NCBI GenBank assembly: GCA_029058745.1
Contig: JAIDXM010000110.1
Span: forward strand, 1 to 42,288
Source of the DNA: Muribaculaceae bacterium
Lineage (GTDB): Bacteria; Bacteroidota; Bacteroidia; Bacteroidales; Muribaculaceae
DNA length: 42,288 nt
Direction of reading: 5' to 3'
A model generated the notes under the pieces. It made no database searches, was not told the DNA's origin, and saw nothing but the letters and a program-made list of their open reading frames with translations. This document shows positions 1 to 8,371 of the stretch, piece by piece. The position numbers were made by a program, and so were the translations under genes. How positions within the stretch are numbered: the stretch's first letter is position 1; each line of letters opens with the position of its first letter.

Positions 1-19
1 TGTTTCCCGTTTGCGGTTG

Positions 20-51
20 CAAAATTACAACAGTTTTTCCCGCTCCGCAAG
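20..51 (-). promoter_or_regulatory. Bacteroidetes-type promoter reading off the left edge
   Basis: On the minus strand a -33-like CTTG (48-51) is followed after 20 nt by TAATTTTG (20-27), which fits the Bacteroidetes -7 consensus TAnnTTTG. Transcription would run leftwards out of the window, so the gene it serves is not visible. Confidence 0.45.
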
Positions 52-202
52 TTTTTTATGCTTAAAAACATATTTTTTCTCTTTTAACCCCCACATCACG
101 CTGTCAAACAGTCAAATCAACAAACGTTAAAATCTGTTTCACTTTGTTAATCAATAAAACTTTTACCTTATTTCATGCGTTATATTAAAACTTGCGTGCG
201 CT

Positions 203-251
203 AAAAAAACGTCTGGAGACTGAAAAAACAGTCTCCAGACGCATTTTTTTT
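203..251. terminator. Bidirectional intrinsic terminator
   Basis: Perfect 13-bp inverted repeat, CGTCTGGAGACTG (210-222) and its complement (229-241), with an A6 loop. It is flanked by A7 (203-209) on one side and T8 (244-251) on the other, so either strand gives a hairpin followed by a U run. On the minus strand it would end the PepSY-like gene; on the plus strand it would stop transcripts entering from the left. Confidence 0.85.
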
Positions 252-326
252 CGTCTGACTATAAAAAAACAATAACCCGACACTGCCAAACCATGCGGAA
301 TGGCACCTTAAATACTATCCATATCC

Positions 327-767
327 TTAGTCATCGATTTTCTTAAAGGAGCCAGAGCGGTCGAATTCGAGGTCAATGCCGTCAGACAACTCCACATCGT
401 ATGAATTACGATTTATGTCGAGCGACACAATCTTGCGTCCACCGAAATTTTTAGAGACATAATCCCTGATTGATTTAAGGACAAGCCCATCAGGCACGGC
501 AGCGGCACCACAGTCAATCTCCTTGAGATTTCCATCATGGTCAAAGTCGAGTTCAGTGCCTGTGTTCAGGACCACCTCATAGTCACTCCGTCCTAATAGA
601 TTCGAATCAATCTTTATATGGTTCACTCCAGTTTTGGGATAATACTTTTTCAGAAGAGTCTGGGCCTCAGCAGGAAGCTCTTTAACATCACGCGTGACGC
701 GGTCGCGCGCGCATACGGGCGACACCAACAACATGACAAGTGCCATAATCGCAAATAACTTTTTCAT
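327..767 (-). CDS. PepSY-like periplasmic protein
   Basis: 146-residue exported protein. A signal peptide covers about residues 1-20 (Lys-Lys start, hydrophobic core, cleavage near VCA-RD). The mature part holds two similar halves, each ending in a strand of the type ELDFDHDGNLKEID (middle) or DLEFDRSGSFKKID (C-terminus), as in the PepSY-like/DUF2874 family of Bacteroidetes, which usually has this tandem arrangement. Members are periplasmic and their biochemical role is not settled. It appears to be a single-gene transcript ended by the two-way terminator downstream. I see no clear promoter. Confident on fold family, not on function. Confidence 0.75.
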   Translation of the reverse strand: MKKLFAIMALVMLLVSPVCARDRVTRDVKELPAEAQTLLKKYYPKTGVNHIKIDSNLLGRSDYEVVLNTGTELDFDHDGNLKEIDCGAAAVPDGLVLKSIRDYVSKNFGGRKIVSLDINRNSYDVELSDGIDLEFDRSGSFKKIDD

Positions 768-935
768 CTCACTCTAATTTAAATAATTAACATAAATAAC
801 AACTTCTCCCTATCATTTGCAGACAAGCGGGAATAATGAACTAATAGAAGAATCTATTAATAATGAAAAAACATTGTAGAGAAGATTATTGTTTCCCTCT
901 TCATAATAATAATTTCTTCCTGTCATAAAAACAAA

Positions 936-968
936 TCCGACGCTACCTTGTATAAAGGAAGCGCCGGA
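936..968 (-). terminator. Hairpin terminator after ECF sigma gene
   Basis: Inverted repeat with 14-base arms (936-949 and 955-968, two mismatches) and loop GTATA. On the minus strand it is followed by the T-rich run TTTGTTTTTATG. It lies about 60 nt past the stop of the sigma factor gene and fits its terminator. The rest of 768-1029 shows no gene. Confidence 0.6.
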
Positions 969-1029
969 CAGTTGAGATACCGACATATTCACATTGCCAC
1001 AAAGCGGGACACGTCCCGTCAGCTATTGC

Positions 1030-1536
1030 TCAACGATAATCCTTCAGGATTTCTCGAAGTCGTTTACGTGTGAAGAATATACGGCTCTTCACAGTACCAA
1101 GAGGCATAGACAAGCGTTCAGAGATTTCCTCATACTTATAGCCTGCCACATGAAGAGAGAAAGGCTCACGATAATCTTCCGGGAAACCGGCTATTATCGT
1201 GGAAATCTCATTTATGGCAAACACACCCTCCGGCGACTCCATACCGGAATCTTGCCTTAGGTTAAGATGGAAAAGGTCGTCAGTGGTGTCAACCATCGTA
1301 TTCTCACGCGCTGTCTTTCTGTAGTTGTTGATAAAGATGTTGCGCATTATTGTGAGCATCCATCCCTTGAAATTGGCATTGTCAACGAATTTCTCTTCGT
1401 TGTTGAGAGCCTTCAAGGTAGTGTCCTGCACAAGATCCTGCGCCTCGTCTCTGTTCAAGGTCAGCTTGAGGGCGAAAGAAAGAAGATTGGCCTGCATCCC
1501 AAGTACCGATGATTTAAATGAGGGCTTGTTGCTCAT
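1030..1536 (-). CDS. ECF-type RNA polymerase sigma factor (first paralogue)
   Basis: About 168 residues, the usual size of group 4 sigma factors. Region 2 is recognisable by DEAQDLVQDTTLKAL followed by FKGWMLTIMRNIFINNYRK, and region 4 by YREPFSLHVAGYKYEEISE and the helix-turn-helix with PLGTVKSRIFFTRKRLRE. It should direct core polymerase to a dedicated promoter set. I prefer the Met at 1536 over the in-frame Met four codons earlier (1548), because the paralogue at 6828 also begins three residues before a Ser-Phe-Lys stretch. No anti-sigma factor or receptor gene is adjacent, so control may be transcriptional or post-translational. A TACCTTTG -7 element lies about 47 nt upstream. Confidence 0.9.
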   Translation of the reverse strand: MSNKPSFKSSVLGMQANLLSFALKLTLNRDEAQDLVQDTTLKALNNEEKFVDNANFKGWMLTIMRNIFINNYRKTARENTMVDTTDDLFHLNLRQDSGMESPEGVFAINEISTIIAGFPEDYREPFSLHVAGYKYEEISERLSMPLGTVKSRIFFTRKRLREILKDYR

Positions 1537-1582
1537 TGAATTGAACAATTAGGTGAATAAATATATGTTCATTATCTCGCCA

Positions 1583-1590
1583 CAAAGGTA
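1583..1590 (-). promoter_or_regulatory. -7 element (TACCTTTG) of the ECF sigma gene
   Basis: Exact match to TAnnTTTG on the minus strand, about 47 nt before the preferred start codon. No clean TTTG is found at the expected -33 distance, so this is a half-supported promoter. Confidence 0.4.
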
Positions 1591-1640
1591 ACTAAATATT
1601 TTAATAAAACATTCAGATTTGCAATCTTTTTAAAAAAAAT

Positions 1641-2903
1641 CTAAAGTTTTGTAACTTTGACAAGTTCTATGCGGGTCGTGGCCATCCGGAGGATGGTAAA
1701 ATGGAGGTCGCCCACATCGAACGAATCATCTTGTGAGGGCAGCGCCCCGAGATAATCAAGTATGAACCCACCAAGAGTGTGATAGGTGTCTGACTCCTTC
1801 AGGTCAAGACCGAACTCCTCATTGATAGCCTCGATTTCGGCACGCCCTGAAAATTCATACACACCGGGCGACACTTCGACGGCGAGGAGTTTTTTCCTGT
1901 CGTGCTCGTCTTCGATTTCACCGAATATCTCCTCCACAAGATCCTCCAGGGTGACAAGTCCGGCAGTACCGCCAAATTCATCAACGACAATCACCATAGA
2001 ACGTTTCTCCGCCATCATCCTGCGCATCATCTTGTTGGCGAGCATTGTCTCGGGTGTGAAAATCACCGGTTTCAGTCGCCTCTTCCAATCAGCGCCCACA
2101 TTAAACAGTTCCGACACATGTATATATCCCAACACATCATCGATGTCTTCCTTAAACACGACAATCTTTGACAACCCGGTGGCTATGAACTTACGTATGA
2201 GTTCCTCCCGGGTGACAGAGTCTATCCCCACAGCGACAATCTCATTGCGCGGAATCATGCACTCCCCTATCTGAGTGTCCTTGAAATCTATGGCATTCCT
2301 GAAAATCTTCACTTCATTCTCCACCTCGGAGTCTTCATCCCGTTCGTCAATCTGCCGCTGGAGATAGTCGTCAAGCTCCTCTATAGTGAGCGTCTCTCCC
2401 CCCTCACTGTCATTCTTGATTCCGAACAGCCTCATCAGACCTCTGGATATCCCCGACACAAGCAAAGTCACAGGATAAAGAGCCAGGTAGATAAGATACA
2501 ATGGCAAAGCCATCAGACGCATCATGAAATTAGGATTAATCCGGAATGTGGTCTTAGGGATGAACTCTCCCACCAACAGCACAACACCTGTCGATAAGAA
2601 CGTATTGATTACCAACACCATCGCTTCCGAATCGAACCAAGATTGCAAAATCGGGTTGATTATCATCGAAAACGTTATGCCATAGATTACCAGCACCACA
2701 TTGTTCCCCACGAGGAGAGTGGATATGAACATATCCTCATGATGAGAGAATCTTCTTATGATCCGGTCGATTATCCCCCCACGTGCGGCGTCAATCTCCA
2801 TCCTTACCTTACTCGACTGCACGAACGCGATTTCCGTGCCGGAAAACAATCCTGAAAGCAGGAGCACAATCACTGTAACTATTATGGCTGTCGCTAAACT
2901 CAT
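1641..2903 (-). CDS. CNNM/CorC-type transporter (hemolysin family protein)
   Basis: 420-residue inner-membrane protein with the standard three-part layout. An N-terminal DUF21 (CNNM) domain has about four membrane segments in residues 1-150 and starts with the family's GLFSGTEIAF stretch. A pair of CBS domains follows in the middle (IGECMIPRNEIVAVG begins the first; MVIVVDEFGGTAGLVTLEDLVEEIFGE-type sequence ends the second, about residues 205-340). A C-terminal CorC_HlyC domain (about 345-420) contains the motif YHTLGGFIL. Relatives export or sense Mg2+ or Co2+; 'hemolysin' is a historical name. The start overlaps the lptC stop by 4 nt, so the two are translationally coupled. GldE of gliding bacteria is a related family, but nothing here shows a role in gliding. 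Confidence 0.88.
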   Translation of the reverse strand: MSLATAIIVTVIVLLLSGLFSGTEIAFVQSSKVRMEIDAARGGIIDRIIRRFSHHEDMFISTLLVGNNVVLVIYGITFSMIINPILQSWFDSEAMVLVINTFLSTGVVLLVGEFIPKTTFRINPNFMMRLMALPLYLIYLALYPVTLLVSGISRGLMRLFGIKNDSEGGETLTIEELDDYLQRQIDERDEDSEVENEVKIFRNAIDFKDTQIGECMIPRNEIVAVGIDSVTREELIRKFIATGLSKIVVFKEDIDDVLGYIHVSELFNVGADWKRRLKPVIFTPETMLANKMMRRMMAEKRSMVIVVDEFGGTAGLVTLEDLVEEIFGEIEDEHDRKKLLAVEVSPGVYEFSGRAEIEAINEEFGLDLKESDTYHTLGGFILDYLGALPSQDDSFDVGDLHFTILRMATTRIELVKVTKL

Positions 2904-3472
2904 TTGTCTGGTCTGATTTCTTCTTTATTAATTGGGAATATACCCGTAGGATGCAGAATCCTGTATTCCGTAAGACGTTCGTTAGACTCAAATCCGGTGC
3001 CCTCAAGCACATGCGTGGCGTTCTCTATGTGTATAAAGGTGTCGGAATAAAGTCTCTGGCGGCGCTGGTCCCAGAAAACGCGAGGAGAAAGAAACAAATC
3101 TTTCGGGGCCTTGGTCATCTCCACATTGCCGTCAAGCCTCCAGAGCTTCTGCACCCTGAAAAAACGGGCAGAGTCGGCGGCCACAGTCGCTATGACATTG
3201 AAAGAGGGGTCGTACTTCTGAAGATAGAGTCCCTCCGGGAACAACCAGTATGGAGTGTCAACCTCGTCATACACATACCACACAGGAGCCACAATCTTAT
3301 ATTGTGTGACTCCGGAATCGGAAATCAGCGTGTTGACGTTGTGTGTCACCATCGAAGGCATCTTTCCGGGATTCAGCGTCTTTGTGATATCTATCTTCGA
3401 CTCCTGCTTGCAGCTGCCCACAGAAATCGCGGCGAGAACCGCAGACGCCATCATAAGTCCGGTCTTTCTCAT
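2900..3472 (-). CDS. lptC: LPS export protein LptC
   Basis: 190 residues with a lipoprotein-type signal peptide (hydrophobic stretch ending SVGSC, Cys at about 21). LptC proteins bridge inner-membrane LptBFG and periplasmic LptA during lipopolysaccharide export. The family's features are present: a YKIVAPVWYVYDE strand, the WLFPEGLYLQKYD segment, a WRLDGNVEM strand, and the tail GTGFESNERLTEYRILHPTG, which matches the conserved GxGFxSDxxLxxYxI block. In many Bacteroidetes LptC is predicted to be a lipoprotein, as here. The gene lies 60 nt after the outer-membrane protein gene and overlaps the CorC-like gene. Confidence 0.85.
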   Translation of the reverse strand: MRKTGLMMASAVLAAISVGSCKQESKIDITKTLNPGKMPSMVTHNVNTLISDSGVTQYKIVAPVWYVYDEVDTPYWLFPEGLYLQKYDPSFNVIATVAADSARFFRVQKLWRLDGNVEMTKAPKDLFLSPRVFWDQRRQRLYSDTFIHIENATHVLEGTGFESNERLTEYRILHPTGIFPINKEEIRPDK

Positions 3473-3532
3473 ATCTCCTTGTCTTCACGGACGCCGCCGT
3501 CGCCGGGAAAGGCGACGGCGACACCTGTGGAA

Positions 3533-4792
3533 TCATTTTATCCTACGTTGCCAGAACCACAACTCATTGACATTGATGCCAAGAGTGACGTTAAGATAGT
3601 TCTCAGAAATCAGAGTCTGCGGGGTAGCCTTGCGATGCTTCCACTCCAATCCGAGATTTATCATGGTCTTACCCTCCGGCGTGTTGAAACCGAATCCGGC
3701 GGAGACTCCATATTCCTTGAGGCGGTTCCCCTGGATATTGAGATAGTCATTGTTGTAATATGCCCCGAGGCGGTATGCCATTCTCTGGAAATAATTTCCC
3801 CTTACCTTGGGGACAAACTCGCCTCCGACAGCATATCTTACCCTATTTTTGAAATCCATACCCTGGAACACCATATTCTCCGGTTTTGATATCTCATACA
3901 TCGGGGAATATTTTACCTTCGACCACTCCTGATAAGTGACATCAGCCTCCACCATCCACCGGGATGTGCGTTCATGAGTATAGGATAGGCCCGCACCCAA
4001 CGACATGGGAGTCTCGTAGTTCCCACCCATCTTCATGCTTGCCACAGTGTCGGCCACGCTCTCGAGAGTGGTTTCCTGGGTAGTCACCCAAGTATTGCCA
4101 TGGAGCGATTTCTTAGGCGAGAATGTGACGCCCACCGACATTTTCTCCGTCTTTGCCAGACGGGCCGTGTATTGGGCGCCTATAACAATATCCCAGTCAC
4201 GTATCTGCATCACATGCTCGACAAGCGACTGCCCACTCGTGGCGGGATTGGCGAAATAATCATTTATGATATTACCGAAACTATAGGCAACATTGACTCC
4301 GACTGAAAATCCAGCATATTTACCGGCAAGGCCTAAATATGCCTGATTGATGCCACCGGAACCCTGATTCTGCAAAGCGCCATGGGCTATATCCTTACCA
4401 AAAGAATACCCCACGGATGAATAGGGCAACATTCCTATCGAGCCACCGATAAACTTGCATATCGGGAACTGCATGGTGATATAGTCAAGGCCACCACCAA
4501 CGGAGTGCTCCTTCACAGCCCCCTCCTTTTGCCAAAGCATCGAGACATCGGCGCCTATGTCAAAAAGGAACGTCAAAGAGTCGATGGCCGCATAGGACGC
4601 GGGGTTCATCACATTTATCTGCCTTCCGGAATTCATGGCATAACCCACCGAACCCATCTGACGCTGCATGGATGTGGCCCTGTCGCCCAATATTCCATAA
4701 CCATACATAGAATATGGGGTGGTGACATTCTGGGCATAAGCTCCGGACATTGCCGCGAGCGTTATCAAAAACAATAGTTTTATTCTGTTCAT
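3533..4792 (-). CDS. Outer-membrane beta-barrel protein, OMPP1/FadL-like
   Basis: 419 residues with a cleavable signal peptide (about 1-20, cleavage after AYA). After the signal comes YSMYGYGILGD, then a stretch ending in NPASYAAIDSLTF, similar to the N-terminal hatch region with an NPA motif in FadL/TodX-type channels. The remainder alternates short hydrophobic and aromatic strands typical of a 12-16 strand barrel. Placement between coaX and lptC is recalled from other Bacteroidales, but the transported substrate is unknown. The position inside an envelope-biogenesis operon suggests an envelope role; that is inference only. Confidence 0.7.
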   Translation of the reverse strand: MNRIKLLFLITLAAMSGAYAQNVTTPYSMYGYGILGDRATSMQRQMGSVGYAMNSGRQINVMNPASYAAIDSLTFLFDIGADVSMLWQKEGAVKEHSVGGGLDYITMQFPICKFIGGSIGMLPYSSVGYSFGKDIAHGALQNQGSGGINQAYLGLAGKYAGFSVGVNVAYSFGNIINDYFANPATSGQSLVEHVMQIRDWDIVIGAQYTARLAKTEKMSVGVTFSPKKSLHGNTWVTTQETTLESVADTVASMKMGGNYETPMSLGAGLSYTHERTSRWMVEADVTYQEWSKVKYSPMYEISKPENMVFQGMDFKNRVRYAVGGEFVPKVRGNYFQRMAYRLGAYYNNDYLNIQGNRLKEYGVSAGFGFNTPEGKTMINLGLEWKHRKATPQTLISENYLNVTLGINVNELWFWQRRIK

Positions 4793-4839
4793 ATGTTGGA
4801 AAGTCGTTGTTTCGGTTTTTCTTTCCGGCGCGAACCGGA

Positions 4840-5634
4840 TTATTCTGATTTTATATCAATATCATTGGGTACTTTGTGGTAAAGGTTATGCCGGAATATG
4901 GAGAGGAGTCCGAATCCCACCAGGTTTGCATGAAACGAGGCTTCGACACCACGCCTGAGCAACAACGGGAGAAGTCTTTGGCCGTCATAACCAGCCAACA
5001 CCACTCTACGGCATCCGTACAACCGTTCAGCAATCTGGAAAGCATCAACCACCTCACTCACCATTCCCCCCACGACACCGGAACGGATGGCAGAGATTGT
5101 GTCGCCTCCGAATGCCAAGACCTCGCCGTCGGCATCCACGAGGGGAAGACGGTCGGTGGCGTCATGGAGAGAGGAAAACCTCAATGTCATTCCCGGAGCG
5201 ATGTTCCCTCCAAGGAACTCTCCCTCACGGTTTATAACATCGATGGTGACGGCAGTGCCGGCATCCACCACGAGCACGCTCTCACCGGGAAACATGAATG
5301 TCGCGCCGGCCGCAGCGGCCACCCGGTCGTTGCCCAATGTGGCACGTCCGGAATATCTGATCCCGACAGGAAGCGGAGTGGAGGCGGTGAGCACAAGCAA
5401 CCTGCCATCCACGAGTCGCCGCAGGGTCTCAAGGAACTTGGCGTCGGTATGTCCCACGCTGCTGTACACACACCCTTCAATCTCCCCCTCTTCCAAGAGC
5501 GGGAGCAACCCTTCTATCGACATCTCCGACAGTCTGAGACTGCGTTCCGGTTCAAGCCCCCGCCAAAGGGCTGCCTTTGCGGAAGAATTACCCTGGTCGA
5601 TTGTCAGGATTCTCATGTTGTCTTCAGCCTTCAT
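4840..5634 (-). CDS. coaX: Type III pantothenate kinase CoaX
   Basis: Phosphorylates pantothenate, the first step of coenzyme A synthesis, and belongs to the ASKHA ATPase fold. Visible motifs are ILTIDQGNSSAKAALW (phosphate-binding DxGNS), the LGNDRVAAAAGA segment, VVDAGTAVTIDVI, GGNIAPGMTLR with HDATDRLP, and GGDTISAIRSGVVGG near the C-terminal end. Start choice: the ATG at 5634 overlaps the upstream stop as TGATG, a coupling arrangement, giving 264 residues. An ATG at 5616 directly before RILTIDQG fits family length equally well. A further ATG at 5679 is probably too early. Type III enzymes typically need a monovalent cation and resist CoA feedback. Confidence 0.93.
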   Translation of the reverse strand: MKAEDNMRILTIDQGNSSAKAALWRGLEPERSLRLSEMSIEGLLPLLEEGEIEGCVYSSVGHTDAKFLETLRRLVDGRLLVLTASTPLPVGIRYSGRATLGNDRVAAAAGATFMFPGESVLVVDAGTAVTIDVINREGEFLGGNIAPGMTLRFSSLHDATDRLPLVDADGEVLAFGGDTISAIRSGVVGGMVSEVVDAFQIAERLYGCRRVVLAGYDGQRLLPLLLRRGVEASFHANLVGFGLLSIFRHNLYHKVPNDIDIKSE

Positions 5635-6080
5635 CACTTCGACTGTTGTTCTTTCTTCGCTCTTGAGGAAATCATCCATGAGCTTATAATCTGCAACATA
5701 GCCCCCACCAGAGTAAACATGATGGTGTTTCTCATAACCGCGAGCACCCCCGCATAGGGACCGAGATGACTCTCTGAATAAAACCAGAAGGCAGCCGCAA
5801 TCACAAAAGCGACCCCTGCCCAGAATTCCATCCTGCGGAGACGCCGTAGCCGCATTGAATCCGACGGGACGTTAACCCCGACTGACCTCGCCACCGTATA
5901 AATAAGGGCACCGCCGCTGTAAATCCATTTGAAAATCCATGGAAGTTCCGGGTTCTCCGGATTCGAAAACGGAGCCACAAGAGCGGCACATATAAGGAGC
6001 AAACCGAAAGTGGCGGCCCATTCCGTCAACTTGCGACGCTTCTCAAGCCCAATGCCGTTTGTTTTTGTTTTTGATGTCAT
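5634..6080 (-). CDS. Small four-helix inner-membrane protein, function unknown
   Basis: 148 residues with about four membrane segments (near residues 20-40, 46-65, 84-104 and 112-135), a basic N-terminus and a Lys/Gln-rich cytoplasmic tail. I do not recognise a named domain. It sits 37 nt after the ftsB-like gene and ends in a TGATG overlap with coaX, so it is part of the same transcript. The 37-nt gap carries a short hairpin, GGAGAC/GTCTCC. Nothing in the sequence shows its job; an envelope-related role is guessed from company only. Confidence 0.7.
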   Translation of the reverse strand: MTSKTKTNGIGLEKRRKLTEWAATFGLLLICAALVAPFSNPENPELPWIFKWIYSGGALIYTVARSVGVNVPSDSMRLRRLRRMEFWAGVAFVIAAAFWFYSESHLGPYAGVLAVMRNTIMFTLVGAMLQIISSWMISSRAKKEQQSK

Positions 6081-6117
6081 CCTAATTATAATAAAAACGC
6101 GGAGACTGGAGGTCTCC

Positions 6118-6423
6118 TTATTTCAACAGAAAAACATCTTCCGACGGTTTCTGCATATGGAATTTTTCCCGTGCAAGACGTTCAAGACCTGCGGTGCCAT
6201 GGATTATCGACTCTCTCTGCCGCCTATAGAAGGCCGCAGAGTCACGGCACTCGGCTATCTCTGCCGAAAGCTCATCTATCTGGCGGTCATATTCCAGGTT
6301 CATGGAAATCGACGCGTCATCGTTGAACAACAGGAGCATAACCATCAGCGACCCTATCACAAGAATCGGTAGGTGTGAACGGCGCCTGACCCAAAAATTC
6401 GCTTTCTTTACTGCCTTACTCAC
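6118..6423 (-). CDS. FtsB/DivIC-family septum formation initiator
   Basis: 101 residues: a basic N-terminus, one membrane segment (about 18-34), then a coiled coil (about 40-75) rich in Glu, Arg and Gln, and the family's closing block ERLAREKFHMQKPSEDVFLL (compare the conserved ArExyGmvkpgE of FtsB/DivIC). FtsB-type proteins join FtsL and FtsQ at the division site. It is the first gene of the operon that runs to the CorC-like gene and has a promoter match about 24 nt upstream. Confidence 0.85.
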   Translation of the reverse strand: MSKAVKKANFWVRRRSHLPILVIGSLMVMLLLFNDDASISMNLEYDRQIDELSAEIAECRDSAAFYRRQRESIIHGTAGLERLAREKFHMQKPSEDVFLLK

Positions 6424-6446
6424 TTTTATATTATTTCAAATGCCCA

Positions 6447-6480
6447 CAAAATTAATGATAATCTACCATTCGACAACAAA
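6447..6480 (-). promoter_or_regulatory. Promoter of the ftsB-coaX-lptC operon
   Basis: Minus-strand TTTG (6477-6480), 22 nt, TAATTTTG (6447-6454), about 24 nt before the ftsB-like start codon. The spacing is slightly long, but both elements match the Bacteroidetes consensus. Confidence 0.55.
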
Positions 6481-6827
6481 AGAGAGGATTATTTTTTCAT
6501 AATTTAACTACAGAATCCTTTCTAATCCTGAAAAAAGCGTCAGCGCAAGCTTTTTTTACAATCATCTGTTAAAATTTCATGCATACAAAACCGCTTGCCC
6601 ATCCCCCGGCATCACAGCCACATTCCCCTTAAATTCCGACATAGAATGTATGCATGCAGTGTGCACATTTATGTCACATTATGAACTGTTAACAATTTGT
6701 CCAAATTTTTTTAACATTATATGTAAATCCGTTTTTTCAAACATATTGTTATAATAACAAATCAATCAGAAGCGGTCTGGATTGCGATTGTAACTCCAGA
6801 TTGTTTTCCACTAAAAACTATACAACG
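6481..6827. other. Long upstream region of the second ECF sigma gene, rich in inverted repeats
   Basis: No coding region seen. It contains AAAAAAGC (6531-6538) with its complement (6549-6556); a perfect 10-bp inverted repeat, CATGCATACA (6578-6587) and TGTATGCATG (6647-6656), 59 nt apart; and TTGTTATAATAACAA (6746-6760), a palindrome with 7-base arms about 70 nt before the start codon. These could be operators or an mRNA structure. I found no clean TAnnTTTG promoter on the plus strand. Confidence 0.5.
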
Positions 6828-7334
6828 ATGGCAGATTCAGGATCATTCAAACAAAGACTTCTCGGGCTACAGGGCAACCTGCTAAACTTTGCCTACCAGC
6901 TGACCACAAGCCGTGAGACGGCACAGGATTTGGTGCAGGACACAACCTTGAAGGTGCTTGACAACGAAGCCAAGTATGTGGACAACGTCAACTTTAAGGG
7001 CTGGGTGTTCACTATAATGCGCAACATCTTCATCAACAACTATCGCCGTCAGGTGAGAAGCGCCACTGTAATCGACACCACAGAGGACCTCTACCACCTC
7101 AATCTCTCACAGGAATCCGGATTCTCAACTCCGGAGGGAAGCTTCGCGGCAAAAGAAATCTCAGCCGCCATCAAGGAATTCTCAGATGAGTACAGAATCC
7201 CATTCTCCATGTATGTCGCCGGATACAAGTACAGTGAAATCGCCGAGAAAATGCAACTCCCGTTAGGCACTGTCAAGAGCAGGATTTTCTTTGCCCGCAA
7301 ACGTCTTCAGGCCCTCCTCAAAGACTACAGATAA
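6828..7334 (+). CDS. ECF-type RNA polymerase sigma factor (second paralogue)
   Basis: 168 residues from the preferred Met (6828, MADSGSFKQ); an in-frame Met nine codons earlier exists. Region 2 (ETAQDLVQDTTLKVL; FKGWVFTIMRNIFINNYRRQ) and region 4 (YRIPFSMYVAGYKYSEIAE; LPLGTVKSRIFFARKRLQ) are intact. It matches the sigma factor at 1030-1536 along its whole length, by eye around 60% identical, with region 2.4 and the recognition helix almost the same. The two may therefore read overlapping promoters. It stands alone between a palindrome-rich upstream region and a two-way terminator, with no anti-sigma gene. Confidence 0.92.
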   Translation: MADSGSFKQRLLGLQGNLLNFAYQLTTSRETAQDLVQDTTLKVLDNEAKYVDNVNFKGWVFTIMRNIFINNYRRQVRSATVIDTTEDLYHLNLSQESGFSTPEGSFAAKEISAAIKEFSDEYRIPFSMYVAGYKYSEIAEKMQLPLGTVKSRIFFARKRLQALLKDYR

Positions 7335-7464
7335 CCCAAACTCAAATTTTCTGCCATTCATCCCCTCTTTCTCTCCCGATGAAACAATTCGCAACAGACT
7401 TTGTTTTAAAGGCAAACAATATCATGCTTTGCTAATTAGGATATAGTATATAACCGAAAATTTC

Positions 7465-7500
7465 AAGGCCTGGCCTCCGGACTCCGGAGCCAGGCCTTTT
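7465..7500. terminator. Bidirectional terminator between convergent sigma and trmD genes
   Basis: GC-rich stem AAGGCCTGGC-(C)-TCCGG, loop ACT, CCGGA-GCCAGGCCTT with one bulge, with TTTT after it on the plus strand. It lies between two genes that point at each other and can serve both. Confidence 0.75.
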
Positions 7501-7541
7501 CCAGTCGCCGTCAGTCTCTTACACGATGTTCAGGAAAGGAT

Positions 7542-8225
7542 TCAGTCGATATCCACAAGAAGGTCGGGACGAAGACGGCGTGTGCGCTCAAGACTTTGCT
7601 CATGTCTCCATTCGTCGATTTTGGCCTCATGCCCCGACAGAAGGATTTCGGGCACTTTCCATCCGTTGTAGTCGGCAGGACGGGTATAAATCGGAGGAGC
7701 GAGCAAGTTGTCCTGGAAAGAGTCGGAAAGAGCCGACTGCTCATCCCCTATCGCCCCGGGAATCAGACGCACCATGGCATCGGTCATTATGAGAGCCGGC
7801 AGTTCCCCCCCGGTAAGGACATAGTCCCCCACGGAAATCTCCATAGTGACAAGATGTTCCCTGATACGGTAATCTATCCCCTTGTAATGTCCGCAAAGGA
7901 TAATCACATTCTCCAGCATAGAGAGCCGGTTGGCCATCTTCTGGTTGAATGTCTGTCCATCGGGCGAAGTAAAAATCACCTCGTCATATTCACGCTCTTT
8001 CCGCAAGGCATTTATGCACGCCTCCACAGGCTGCACCTTCATCACCATCCCGGCTTCTCCTCCGAACGGATAATCGTCAACCTTACGGTGGCGGTCGGTG
8101 GTGTAATCACGCAGATTATGCACCACAATTTCGGCCAGCCCTTTGTCCCGGGCACGCTTGAGAATGGAACATCCCAAAGGAGACTCAAACATCTCCGGCA
8201 ACACTGTCAATATGTCGATACGCAT
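7542..8225 (-). CDS. trmD: tRNA (guanine-N1)-methyltransferase TrmD
   Basis: Methylates G37 of tRNAs with G at position 36, using SAM, which prevents +1 frameshifting. 227 residues from the Met at 8225 ([13 protein letters not shown]), which matches the normal family start; an upstream in-frame Met at 8282 adds a poorly conserved stretch. SPOUT knot motifs are present: [14 protein letters not shown] near residue 50, [13 protein letters not shown], the [15 protein letters not shown] loop, and the C-terminal [16 protein letters not shown]. No ribosomal protein gene is beside it, unlike the enterobacterial arrangement. Confidence 0.97.
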   Translation of the reverse strand: MRIDILTVLPEMFESPLGCSILKRARDKGLAEIVVHNLRDYTTDRHRKVDDYPFGGEAGMVMKVQPVEACINALRKEREYDEVIFTSPDGQTFNQKMANRLSMLENVIILCGHYKGIDYRIREHLVTMEISVGDYVLTGGELPALIMTDAMVRLIPGAIGDEQSALSDSFQDNLLAPPIYTRPADYNGWKVPEILLSGHEAKIDEWRHEQSLERTRRLRPDLLVDID

Positions 8226-8290
8226 AGCAATTACTGTTATATCTACTGCAACTCCGGCCTCCGGCCAAAACACCGGGGACACCCGACGCA

Positions 8291-8328
8291 GACGGCCCCG
8301 GCACGTATTATAAACGTCCGGGGCCGTC
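8291..8328. terminator. GC-rich hairpin between inositol-phosphate synthase gene and trmD
   Basis: Perfect 11-bp arms, GACGGCCCCGG (8291-8301) and its complement (8318-8328), with an inner ACGT/ACGT pair. It lies 44 nt past the end of the synthase gene. On the plus strand it is followed by TTATATT; on the minus strand a U run is lacking. It is a terminator or 3'-end-stabilising hairpin, less certain than the others. Confidence 0.5.
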
Positions 8329-8371
8329 TTATATTACATCAGCGGCCACAACTGGCATCCGCCATGCAGAA

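Larger units (their letters stand above)
1..326. other. Intergenic left edge, no gene seen
   Basis: AT-rich stretch without a convincing coding region. It holds a leftward promoter candidate near the edge and a strong two-way terminator. The part between about 52 and 200 shows nothing I can name beyond A/T runs. Confidence 0.6.

Noticed and set aside
1641..2903. 'Hemolysin' reading of the CNNM/CorC protein
   Set aside because: The name is historical; DUF21 plus CBS plus CorC domains indicate a metal transporter-type membrane protein, not a toxin.
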